From Belliella kenyensis (GTDB taxonomy: Bacteria; Bacteroidota; Bacteroidia; Cytophagales; Cyclobacteriaceae), in contig NZ_JAKZGR010000007.1 of NCBI RefSeq assembly GCF_022549675.1, positions 186,001 to 250,000 of the forward strand: a DNA stretch of 64,000 nucleotides. The letters are read 5' to 3'. A program made the position numbers and the translations under genes. Below, piece by piece: positions 46,423 to 53,574 of the stretch. The notes below the pieces were generated by a model. It worked only from the letters and a program-made list of their open reading frames with translations. It was not told the DNA's origin and ran no database searches. How positions within the stretch are numbered: position 1 is the stretch's first letter; every line of letters begins with the position of its first letter.

Positions 46423-46800
46423 TTAAAATAACAAATCATACCCCATCACTCGCCTTAGCTTTTTATCCAAGGTCCAAAGCTTCAACTCATTTTTGGCAAC
46501 TGCATGAAAAATCACCACATCAATCAAACCAACTCCTTGATTCACCAAGTTTTCTTTTTGTGACAGTAAACCTGACTCAATAATACGGTAAGGCTCATCC
46601 AAACTTGGAATAAGATTGGCCAATTGAATAATGGTCTCCACCTCTCGTTTGCCTTTGGCCCCTTGTAATAATTCAGCAAAAATCAATTCAAGTCCAAACA
46701 CCCGGTTATCTTCCAGCAGTTCCTGACATGTCAAAAAAACATCCGGATTACCTCTCAGGTATTCAATCCATATAGAGGTATCAAAAACAACACCTCTCAT
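46423..46800 (-). CDS. VapC-like PIN domain toxin
   Basis: A 125-residue PIN ribonuclease: FDTSIWIEYLRG (first Asp), LELIFAELLQGAKGKRE (Glu), VGLIDVVIFHAVAKN (Asp) and LWTLDKKLRR (Asp). VapC toxins cut RNA until bound by VapB. It overlaps the antitoxin gene by 4 nt, so the two are translated together. The module is well preserved, with all acidic residues in place. Confidence 0.9.
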   Translation of the reverse strand: MRGVVFDTSIWIEYLRGNPDVFLTCQELLEDNRVFGLELIFAELLQGAKGKREVETIIQLANLIPSLDEPYRIIESGLLSQKENLVNQGVGLIDVVIFHAVAKNELKLWTLDKKLRRVMGYDLLF

Positions 46801-47003
46801 CGGCGATTCAAATCTCTCAATTCCTGAGCAGAGTATTTAAACTCTAAGGGCTCACTCACAATGGAAGCTCCTATTTGCTTGACTTTTTGAGAGCGGATGT
46901 ATGAAATTAAAGCCACCTTCAAAGTCTCTGTAATTGTATCAGCCTTGGAAAGCTCCATGGCTTCTTCAATCAATTCTTTGGAGATTATAGCTGTAACTTT
47001 CAT
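46797..47003 (-). CDS. VapB-like antitoxin
   Basis: A 68-residue protein with an N-terminal ribbon-helix-helix-like part (KVTAIISKELIEEAMELSKA, ETLKVALISYIRSQ) and a C-terminal tail (LEFKYSAQELRDLNR) that would wrap around the toxin. It is encoded directly before the PIN toxin. A perfect palindrome at 47024-47042 lies just upstream, as expected for autoregulation. Confidence 0.85.
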   Translation of the reverse strand: MKVTAIISKELIEEAMELSKADTITETLKVALISYIRSQKVKQIGASIVSEPLEFKYSAQELRDLNRR

Positions 47004-47023
47004 AAAATTAAGTTTTTACAAAA

Positions 47024-47042
47024 ATACGATAGTGTATCGTAT
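47024..47042 (-). promoter_or_regulatory. Operator palindrome of the vapBC-like module
   Basis: ATACGATA (47024-47031), spacer GTG, TATCGTAT (47035-47042): a perfect 8-bp inverted repeat, 21 nt upstream of the antitoxin start codon. Confidence 0.65.
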
Positions 47043-47112
47043 AACAGCAAGTATTTGATGTTATTTTTTGCACCTTGACTAGGCTTAGCTTAAAAGGCAA
47101 TATCACAACAAT

Positions 47113-47451
47113 CTAAATCAACCCCAGAACTTTAACCAAACAAACCTTGACTTCGGCTAATTCAAGTTCTGTAAGTATTCCAATTTTCTTCACAAACCTT
47201 CTCTCAGACAAGCTCTTTACTTGAAAACAATCTGCAAAAGAGGTTTTTGATAATCCGTTGAGATGATTAGGCTTTAGGAGAACCATCCAACTTTTTGGTT
47301 CCTTAGTCCCATCCGTCAACGGAACAACAATCTTCAAAGGTAATACCCCAAGGGAATCAGCATTAACGATGATTGCTGGCCGAGTTTTTTTTATTTCTTG
47401 ACCGACTTGCGGTTCAAAATTCACCAGCCACACTTCTCCATTTTTCATCAT
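47113..47451 (-). CDS. MazF/PemK-like toxin
   Basis: A 112-residue type II toxin: GEVWLVNFEPQVGQEIKKTRPAIIVNADSLG is the usual N-terminal beta-barrel start, followed by IVVPLTDGTK and SFADCFQVKSLSERRFVKKIG. MazF enzymes cut mRNA at short sequences. It overlaps the antitoxin by 4 nt. The C-terminus LVKVLGLI is complete. Confidence 0.9.
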   Translation of the reverse strand: MMKNGEVWLVNFEPQVGQEIKKTRPAIIVNADSLGVLPLKIVVPLTDGTKEPKSWMVLLKPNHLNGLSKTSFADCFQVKSLSERRFVKKIGILTELELAEVKVCLVKVLGLI

Positions 47452-47741
47452 TCAATGATTTCAGTATCAATATCACCCCATTCCTCAACTTCTTGCTCAT
47501 AATATATTTTAGTCTCAGGATCAGAGGCCTCTTTTTCCATGGTTGTGTAGATTGTCTTTCTGTTTTTTCGAGCTTCCTCCATTTTCAACTGAAATATGGA
47601 TTTAGTAGCAGGTCTGATCATGATTCCATCCCCATGATCTTCAATTACCACCTCGGCAAGCTCATATTTTTCAATCAATGCTTTAGGCAAAATAATACCA
47701 CTACTGTTGCCGATTTTTCTGATTTTCGTTTCCATATCCAA
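47448..47741 (-). CDS. MazE-like antitoxin (AbrB-type)
   Basis: A 97-residue protein with an N-terminal AbrB/MazE swapped-hairpin domain (TKIRKIGNSSGIILPKALIE, VVIEDHGDGIMIRP) and an acidic C-terminal tail (EQEVEEWGDIDTEIIE) that would bind the toxin. It is translated just before the MazF-like toxin. A 12-bp palindrome lies upstream. Confidence 0.88.
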   Translation of the reverse strand: MDMETKIRKIGNSSGIILPKALIEKYELAEVVIEDHGDGIMIRPATKSIFQLKMEEARKNRKTIYTTMEKEASDPETKIYYEQEVEEWGDIDTEIIE

Positions 47742-47757
47742 ATTTACGAAAAAAGTA

Positions 47758-47769
47758 ATAACATGTTAT
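47758..47769 (-). promoter_or_regulatory. Operator-like palindrome of the mazEF-like module
   Basis: ATAACATGTTAT, perfectly palindromic, 16 bp upstream of the antitoxin start codon. An AbrB-type antitoxin would bind such a site. Confidence 0.5.
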
Positions 47770-47891
47770 AACTTTCATAAGAACATGAATATTTTATTAC
47801 TCTACTCTTTTTCTATTATATTTCGCAGAGCATATTTCAAATAATATCTATCCATATCGCAACGCTAATATCTATTAAAATCACCATTAAT

Positions 47892-48764
47892 CTAAATCAA
47901 CCCTAACACCTTACCCAAAGCCGCATTCCTATTCCTCTTTTTCCAAACGGCATACAACTCCGTTTTTTGCTTGATTTTATCCAGTTCGATAAACTTCACC
48001 TTTAAATCATATCCCTGTTTCAGCGATGTGGGCACTATGGCCACCCCTAAACCAGCCTCCACTAATTTGAAAATAGTAAGGGCATGGACAGACTTATGGG
48101 TGATACGTGGTGAAAAACCCTTATCCTCACAAATAGACATGATCTTGTCGTAGTAAATGGAGGAATAGTCCTGAGAAAAGAGGATAAAGTTTTCCTCCTT
48201 CAATTGCCCTACATGTTTGAATTCATGCTCCGATAAAGGATGTTCTCTGGGCAATACCACCGAAAAAGTATCCTCATGGACCATCTTCATCTCCAAGGAT
48301 TCCGGAACCCGCGCCAATCGTACAAATCCCAAGTCCAGCTTATCTTTTGCCAACATTTCGATTTGAATGGCATTGCTGAGTTCTTCCAGGGAGGTTTTGA
48401 TACCGGGATAGGTTTGGGAAATCTTGACCAAAAGATCGGGAATTACTGTATGAGCTGCAGAGCCTAGAAATCCAACCCTCAATTCTCCGATGTTACCCGA
48501 AGCTATTTCCTTGAGTTGGGTTTTGGTAAGTTCTAGGTGATTGAAGATGTAGTCTACCTCAGCTTTGAGGAAATGACCCGCAGGTGTAAGGGCTACCTTC
48601 CGCTTCGTCCGTTCAAACAACTGTACTTCAAGTATCTCCTCCATCTGCTTGATCTGACGGCTCAGACCTGGTTGGGAGATAAATAATCGCTCCGCTGCCC
48701 GGCCAAAGTTGAGTTCTTCGGCAACGGCACGGAAATATTCGAGGTGTCTTAATTCTATGGTCAT
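47892..48764 (-). CDS. LysR-family transcription regulator
   Basis: A 290-residue regulator with an N-terminal winged helix (RHLEYFRAVAEELNFGRAAE and LSRQIKQMEEILEVQLFERT) and a C-terminal effector-binding domain with the two lobes starting ELRVGFLGSAAHTVIPDLL. No divergent target gene is next to it; the hut genes 0.9 kb away on the other strand are a possible target, but this is only proximity. Length and domains are normal. Confidence 0.92.
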   Translation of the reverse strand: MTIELRHLEYFRAVAEELNFGRAAERLFISQPGLSRQIKQMEEILEVQLFERTKRKVALTPAGHFLKAEVDYIFNHLELTKTQLKEIASGNIGELRVGFLGSAAHTVIPDLLVKISQTYPGIKTSLEELSNAIQIEMLAKDKLDLGFVRLARVPESLEMKMVHEDTFSVVLPREHPLSEHEFKHVGQLKEENFILFSQDYSSIYYDKIMSICEDKGFSPRITHKSVHALTIFKLVEAGLGVAIVPTSLKQGYDLKVKFIELDKIKQKTELYAVWKKRNRNAALGKVLGLI

Positions 48765-48778
48765 TTATTTCTCGCAAA

Positions 48779-48801
48779 GACGCAAAGGCGCAGTTTGGTA
48801 C
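48779..48801. repeat. Dispersed GCAAAGACGCAAAGGCGCA word
   Basis: CGCAAAGACGCAAAGGCGCA lies just upstream of the LysR gene. Related words (reverse complement CTTTGCGCCTTTGCGAGAA) are at 49560-49576, 49670-49690 and near 38760 and 40945. Such words are widespread in Bacteroidetes intergenic DNA. Confidence 0.6.
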
Positions 48802-48890
48802 CAGTTTAATTTGAGATATTTAAGCATAAAAGAAGCATCAATTAAGTATAGTTTTAATTTTTTTAATATACGCCGCAAATTAGATCCTAT

Positions 48891-49268
48891 CTACAATCCA
48901 TTGACAATTCTTTTAATTCCATCTCGAAGTAATGGTTCATTAAAATTGAAGAGAAGACCTAGTTTTATATTGGTGATTTTTAGATAGGTCAACACTTGTT
49001 TGTAGAAAACAGGAGCTAAAGTATCCACAGACTTTAATTCAATGAGGATCTTGTTTTCAACAATTAAATCCGCTTTAAATCCTTGTTCCATTTTTATTCC
49101 CTTCCAAATTACGGGTAACGCTTGCTGCCTCGACACCATAAGCCCAGACTTTCGTAATTCATAACTCAAAATATCTTCATAAACAGACTCCAATAATCCA
49201 GGACCCAATCCTTTATGAATCTCAAAGGACTTATTGACAATAATCTTTGAAAGCTCATTTTCAGACAT
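48891..49268 (-). CDS. GxxExxY protein
   Basis: A 125-residue protein with the name-giving motif GPGLLESVYEDIL, QALPVIWKGIKMEQGFKADL, and ENKILIELKSVDTLAPVF, a PD-(D/E)xK nuclease-like core (D-x-I-V...E-L-K). The family is very common in Bacteroidetes and many others, of unknown role. It lies alone between the LysR gene and the hut region; about 425 nt of leader follow to hutH. Confidence 0.88.
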   Translation of the reverse strand: MSENELSKIIVNKSFEIHKGLGPGLLESVYEDILSYELRKSGLMVSRQQALPVIWKGIKMEQGFKADLIVENKILIELKSVDTLAPVFYKQVLTYLKITNIKLGLLFNFNEPLLRDGIKRIVNGL

Positions 49269-49423
49269 TTTCTCAAAAATTTATTTTAACCAACAGTGCC
49301 TTAAAAATAAAACATTATGCCAAGAAAACTTCAGTCAACATCCAAAATAAACGTTTAATTTTAATAACCAACAGTTATTAAAAGACCATTTAATTGGTAT
49401 TTATCTTTATGAATTAAAAATTC

Positions 49424-49431
49424 TACCTTTG
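49424..49431 (+). promoter_or_regulatory. Candidate -7 element of the hut region
   Basis: TACCTTTG matches TAnnTTTG, about 265 nt before hutH. If used, the hutH transcript has a long leader that contains the CTTTGCGCC words. The stretch 49269-49694 otherwise shows no gene. Confidence 0.35.
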
Positions 49432-49694
49432 AATCAGTCAAGATTTATTCATAAATCCAGTGCCTTATTCTCTGTTAGAGCATATCCACACTACTAAGAA
49501 AGTACCTTTTAAAAAAAGACATACTATTTCAATTCAATCTCAAATAACCCAAAACTTAGCGCCTTTGCGCCCCTGTCTGCCACCAGGCTATAGCAGTCCG
49601 GCAGGTTTGCGAGAACCCATATTTTACACAGAAAAAACATTCATCTTAAAAATAAACCCAAAAAACTGCGCCTTCGCGCCTTTGCGAGAAACTC

Positions 49695-51263
49695 ATGAAA
49701 ACCTTCCAATACGCACAACAACACCTCAACGCCTCCATCGCCCTCGGCATCGCCAAGGGGAACATAAAAGGCATCCTCAGCCCAGAAACCAGAGAAAAAG
49801 TAAAAGCCAGTGCTGCTGCGGTCGAAAAAATCGTAGCCAATGGCCAGCCGGTTTATGGCATCAATACCGGTTTTGGGCCATTGTGTACTACGTTGATCTC
49901 ACCCGATCAGACCCGTAAACTCCAAGAAAACCTGCTCAAAAGTCATGCTGTAGGTGTAGGTGAGCCTATTCCTGTGGAAATTTCCAAACTGATGCTGATC
50001 CTGAAGCTTCATGCGCTAGCCAAGGGCTTCTCTGGGATACAAGAACAAACTTTGGATAGGATACTTTGGCATATTGAAAATGATATCATTCCAGTGGTAC
50101 CCAAACAAGGTTCGGTTGGCGCATCGGGTGACCTTGCTCCCCTCTCCCACTTATTTTTACCGCTGATCGGATTGGGAAAAGTGTATGTAAGTGGGAAAAT
50201 ACTCCCAACAGCAGAAGTGCTTCAGCAACACCAACTATCTCCCATTCACCTAGGCCCCAAAGAAGGACTTGGACTGATCAATGGCACGCAGTTTATCGCT
50301 GCCTTTGGAGTAAAGGTCTTGGAACGCTTTTACAATATCCTCGCCCATGCAGACATTACAGGAGCCATGATGCTGGAAGGGCTATTGGGCTCTATCAAGC
50401 CATTTTCTACCGAACTCCATCAACTCCGACCCTACGCAGGCAATCAGCATGTAGCGCAGACCATCCTCAACCTCTTACATGAATCTGAGATTGTGCATTC
50501 CCATGCGACATGTGCCCGGGTGCAGGATCCATATTCCTTGCGCTGCATGCCTCAAGTCCATGGAGCCTCCCGCAATGCATGGCTGCATTTGAAGCACATG
50601 CTGGAGACCGAAATCAACTCTGTAACCGACAACCCTGTGGTCTTTGATGAAACCCATACCATCAGCGGAGGCAATTTCCATGGGCAACCTATTGCCATGC
50701 CTTTGGATTATGCTTGTTTGGCAGCATCCGAAATCGGCAATATCTCCGACCGTAGGATTTACCTCTCCTTGGAAGGTGACACGCCTGGAGTGCCCAAGTT
50801 ACTTCTCAAAGAAACCGGCTTGAACTCTGGTTTTATGATTCCTCAATACACCACTGCAGCTTTGGCTAGCGAGAATAAGGGACTTTGCTTTCCTTCCTCT
50901 GCTGATAGTATTCCCACATCCCTAGGTCAGGAAGATCATGTGAGTATGGGGAGTATAGGAGCCAGAAAAGCCTTGCAGGTTATTGAAAACGTTGAGAAAA
51001 TCCTAGGTGTAGAACTCTTCTGTGCAGCCCAAGCAGTGGACTTTCATGCCCCCTTGAAATCAGGAAAGATCATGACTGCACTTTACGAACATGTGCGTAC
51101 CAAAATCAAGCATGTCACCGAAGATCAACTCATGTATGAAGACATGGAAACTGCTATCTCTATCATTCAGAGTGGAGAATTACTTACCTTGGCAAGAGAC
51201 GTGGCTGAGAAAGAAGGTTTGGAATTAGAAACACATTGGTCGGGGGATTTTGACAGGTTCTAA
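49695..51263 (+). CDS. hutH: Histidine ammonia-lyase
   Basis: Deaminates histidine to urocanate, the first step of histidine degradation. The MIO cofactor triad Ala-Ser-Gly is at 143-145 in GSVGASGDLAPLSHL; the catalytic Tyr54 sits in VYGINTGFGPLC. QDPYSLRCMPQVHGASR and ITDNPVVF-like SVTDNPVVFDE are normal. The 522 residues fit. It is the first hut gene; the ATG follows a CTTTGCGAGAAACTC word. A strong hairpin follows the stop. Confidence 0.96.
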   Translation: MKTFQYAQQHLNASIALGIAKGNIKGILSPETREKVKASAAAVEKIVANGQPVYGINTGFGPLCTTLISPDQTRKLQENLLKSHAVGVGEPIPVEISKLMLILKLHALAKGFSGIQEQTLDRILWHIENDIIPVVPKQGSVGASGDLAPLSHLFLPLIGLGKVYVSGKILPTAEVLQQHQLSPIHLGPKEGLGLINGTQFIAAFGVKVLERFYNILAHADITGAMMLEGLLGSIKPFSTELHQLRPYAGNQHVAQTILNLLHESEIVHSHATCARVQDPYSLRCMPQVHGASRNAWLHLKHMLETEINSVTDNPVVFDETHTISGGNFHGQPIAMPLDYACLAASEIGNISDRRIYLSLEGDTPGVPKLLLKETGLNSGFMIPQYTTAALASENKGLCFPSSADSIPTSLGQEDHVSMGSIGARKALQVIENVEKILGVELFCAAQAVDFHAPLKSGKIMTALYEHVRTKIKHVTEDQLMYEDMETAISIIQSGELLTLARDVAEKEGLELETHWSGDFDRF

Positions 51264-51264
51264 G

Positions 51265-51295
51265 AACCTTTGAGGTCTACCAGACCTCGAAGGTT
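51265..51295 (+). terminator. Hairpin after hutH
   Basis: AACCTTTGAGGTCT (51265-51278), loop ACC, AGACCTCGAAGGTT (51282-51295), one G-T pair, then TTTTACC. It looks like a terminator and also like a member of a palindromic repeat family (see 51531). Confidence 0.65.
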
Positions 51296-51530
51296 TTACC
51301 CAGAAATTATTCTTCATTTAAAAATAATTTGTGAAAATTAGTGTAATTCGTGGACTAGCGCTCCGTGGTCGTTGAGCATTTCCGTGGCGCTCGTTGCGAG
51401 AAATCCAGAAGGAATCAGGGTGATTAAAAACTGCGCCTTTTCGCCCTTATCTGCCGACAAGCAAGACTGCGGGAAATCAAAGAATCTTCGAGGTTCAGAG
51501 ATCTTAAAAGTTTAAAAAAATCAATGTTCA

Positions 51531-51564
51531 AACCTTCGATACCGTACATACGGTATCAAAGGTT
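51531..51564. repeat. Long palindromic hairpin just before hutI
   Basis: AACCTTCGATACCGTA (51531-51546) and TACGGTATCAAAGGTT (51549-51564) form a 16-bp stem with one mismatch and a 2-nt loop, ending 12 nt before the hutI ATG. It shares the AACCTTyGA arm ends with the hairpin after hutH. The remaining sequence from 51296 to 51576 holds dispersed intergenic words only. Confidence 0.75.
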
Positions 51565-51576
51565 AACTCAAGTACT

Positions 51577-52824
51577 ATGCAAACCATAAAATATACATTC
51601 ATTGGTCCCCTTCGTCAAGCAGTTACTATGACCAACCTTCCTGAGAAAGGAGCCATCAAAGATGAACAGCTTCATATCATCAAAGAGGCAGGTATCATGA
51701 TCATGGATGATAAAATCTATGACATTGGGCCTTATTGGGATTTGTATCCAGAGGCACAATCGATCGGAGCAGAGATGATAAATCTGAGGGATGATTATGT
51801 TGCCTTACCCGGTCTGATTGATTGCCATACCCATATTTGCTTTGGTGGATCAAGGGCTCAAGACTATGCCATGCGCAATGCAGGTAAATCCTATCTGGAA
51901 ATCGCCAAAGCTGGAGGTGGCATCTGGGATACGGTCTCCCTGACGAGAAAAACATCTATCGACAAACTTGCCCAATTGACAGTCAAAAAAGCCGATAGAC
52001 ATTTACGAGATGGAATCACCACGATAGAGGTAAAAAGTGGCTATGGCTTATCCATAGAAGAGGAACTCAAAATGCTCAAAGCTATCAAATTGGCCAATGA
52101 GAACACTTCCTCCGATCTTATCCCAACTTGCTTGGCAGCACATATTCCCCCAAAAGATTTCCAAGGAACCCAGCGTAATTATCTGAAAGCTATTGCTGAT
52201 GAACTTTTTCCCATCCTCCAAGGAGAAGGCCTAGCCAATCGAATCGATGCCTTTATTGAGGATACGGCTTTCACACCAGAAGATATCCAATCCTACTTTC
52301 ACAAAGCCAAAGAAATGGGCTTCGACATCACAGTCCATGCGGACCAGTTTCATACTGGTGGTTCGCAAGTAGCTGTCAACTTCGGAGCTATCTCCGCAGA
52401 CCATCTGGAAGCGAGTACTGATAAAGAAATTGCATTACTTGCTCAATCTAAAACCATAGCAGTAGCCTTACCGGGAGCGTCGATGGGTTTGGGCGTTGCC
52501 TACACTCCTGCCAGAAAACTACTCGATGCAGGTGCTTCCCTAGCTATCGCCTCTGATTGGAATCCAGGTTCGGCCCCTATGGGTGATTTGCTCATGCAAG
52601 CTGCTGTTTTGGGAACTTACGAGAAACTCAGCAATGCAGAAGTTTTAGCCGGCATCACCACCAGAGCCGCTGCCGCCCTGAACCTCCACGACCGAGGACA
52701 ATTGAATCCGGGCATGTTGGCCGATATCATCCTATTTCCCACAGTCGATTATCGGGACATTACGTATATGCAGGGGAGGTTGAAGCCGTTTAAAGTGTTC
52801 AAAAATGGAGTTGAAATAAATTGA
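51577..52824 (+). CDS. hutI: Imidazolonepropionase
   Basis: Hydrolyses imidazolone propionate, the third step of histidine degradation. It is an amidohydrolase with the metal pair His84 and His86 in DCHTHICFGG, HADQFHTGG for the next metal/substrate histidines, and ASDWNPGSAPMGDLL with the catalytic Asp. The 415 residues fit. The last codons and the stop (GTTGAAATAAATTGA) are part of a TTGAAATAA word run. Confidence 0.95.
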   Translation: MQTIKYTFIGPLRQAVTMTNLPEKGAIKDEQLHIIKEAGIMIMDDKIYDIGPYWDLYPEAQSIGAEMINLRDDYVALPGLIDCHTHICFGGSRAQDYAMRNAGKSYLEIAKAGGGIWDTVSLTRKTSIDKLAQLTVKKADRHLRDGITTIEVKSGYGLSIEEELKMLKAIKLANENTSSDLIPTCLAAHIPPKDFQGTQRNYLKAIADELFPILQGEGLANRIDAFIEDTAFTPEDIQSYFHKAKEMGFDITVHADQFHTGGSQVAVNFGAISADHLEASTDKEIALLAQSKTIAVALPGASMGLGVAYTPARKLLDAGASLAIASDWNPGSAPMGDLLMQAAVLGTYEKLSNAEVLAGITTRAAAALNLHDRGQLNPGMLADIILFPTVDYRDITYMQGRLKPFKVFKNGVEIN

Positions 52825-52930
52825 AATAAGGTAGAAATAAAGTTGAAATATGATGAAAATAACAGTGCATTAGGCAGATGACTAAGCTTATTTAGAATAA
52901 ATTGAAAAGGATTGAAATAATTTCTTAAAT
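52804..52930. repeat. Word-repeat run based on TTGAAATAA
   Basis: GTTGAAATAAATTGAAATAAGG, AGTTGAAATATGATGAAAATAA and ATTGAAAAGGATTGAAATAA words (given in pieces) start within the last codons of hutI and end just before the MNT gene. Confidence 0.6.
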
Positions 52931-52937
52931 TAAGCCT

Positions 52938-53237
52938 ATGAAAAACGTGAATTTGTCTAAATCAGCGATTGAGTTACTTTGTGAAAAGCACAAAGTAGAA
53001 GAACTCTATGTTTTTGGCTCTGCTGTAACCGGTGAAATGACGGATGAATCTGATATTGATTTTTTGGTGAGGTTTAAAAGTTTTGATCTCAACAATTATT
53101 TTCTCAACTACCTAGAACTCAAAACGGCTTTAGAAAAGATGACTGGAAGAAAGGTTGACTTAATTGAAAAGCAAACCTTGAAAAACCCTTTTTTAATCCA
53201 ATCCATAGAAAAATCCAAAGAACTTCTTTATGGATGA
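52938..53237 (+). CDS. MNT-type nucleotidyltransferase (HEPN-MNT module antitoxin-like)
   Basis: A 99-residue minimal nucleotidyltransferase. The active site VFGSAVTGEMTDESDIDFLV contains GS and DxD and is intact. In MNT/HEPN modules this enzyme AMPylates and neutralises the HEPN RNase. Its end overlaps the start of a short HEPN-like frame by 8 nt. It interrupts the hut genes, between hutI and hutU. Confidence 0.85.
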   Translation: MKNVNLSKSAIELLCEKHKVEELYVFGSAVTGEMTDESDIDFLVRFKSFDLNNYFLNYLELKTALEKMTGRKVDLIEKQTLKNPFLIQSIEKSKELLYG

Positions 53238-53400
53238 AAAAATATTGAAATGGCTATACGACGTTCAATTTGATGGGCAAGAAATTCATAATTTCCTTAG
53301 ACAAAACAAAATTGAATCAGCAAAAGACTACAATCAGTATATTATTTTAAAAAGAGCAGTTGAAAGGAATTTGGAAATTATTACTAGCTCAGGAAAATGA
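53230..53400 (+). pseudogene. Truncated HEPN-domain toxin
   Basis: A 56-residue frame, MDEKILKWLYDVQFDGQEIH and onward to LKRAVERNLEIITSSGK. This matches the first half of HEPN (HepT-like) toxins, including AVERNLEII, but a TGA ends it before the catalytic RX4-6H motif that would lie some 30 residues further on. It is most likely an inactive remnant. Confidence 0.7.
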
Positions 53401-53489
53401 GTAATATTTAAAAAGAGATAACTCCAAAAATTTAAAAAAATGTAAAGCCTTTTTACCTAAGCTGAACTAGTCAAAAGCATTGAATTTTA

Positions 53490-53535
53490 AAAATATTTCG
53501 CGAAGCATATTTCGCCAAAGGAATATTTCTACTGT
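53490..53535. repeat. Dispersed ATATTTCGC words
   Basis: ATATTTCGCGAAGCATATTTCGCC followed by AAAGGAATATTTC (given in pieces) upstream of hutU. Related words: GGCGAAATATG at 41527, GCGAAATAT near 43680, TATATTTCGCAGAGCATATTTC near 47818. Confidence 0.55.
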
Positions 53536-53574
53536 ATTTCAGTTAGCTATCCAAAAGATCTAAATGTTCAAAAA

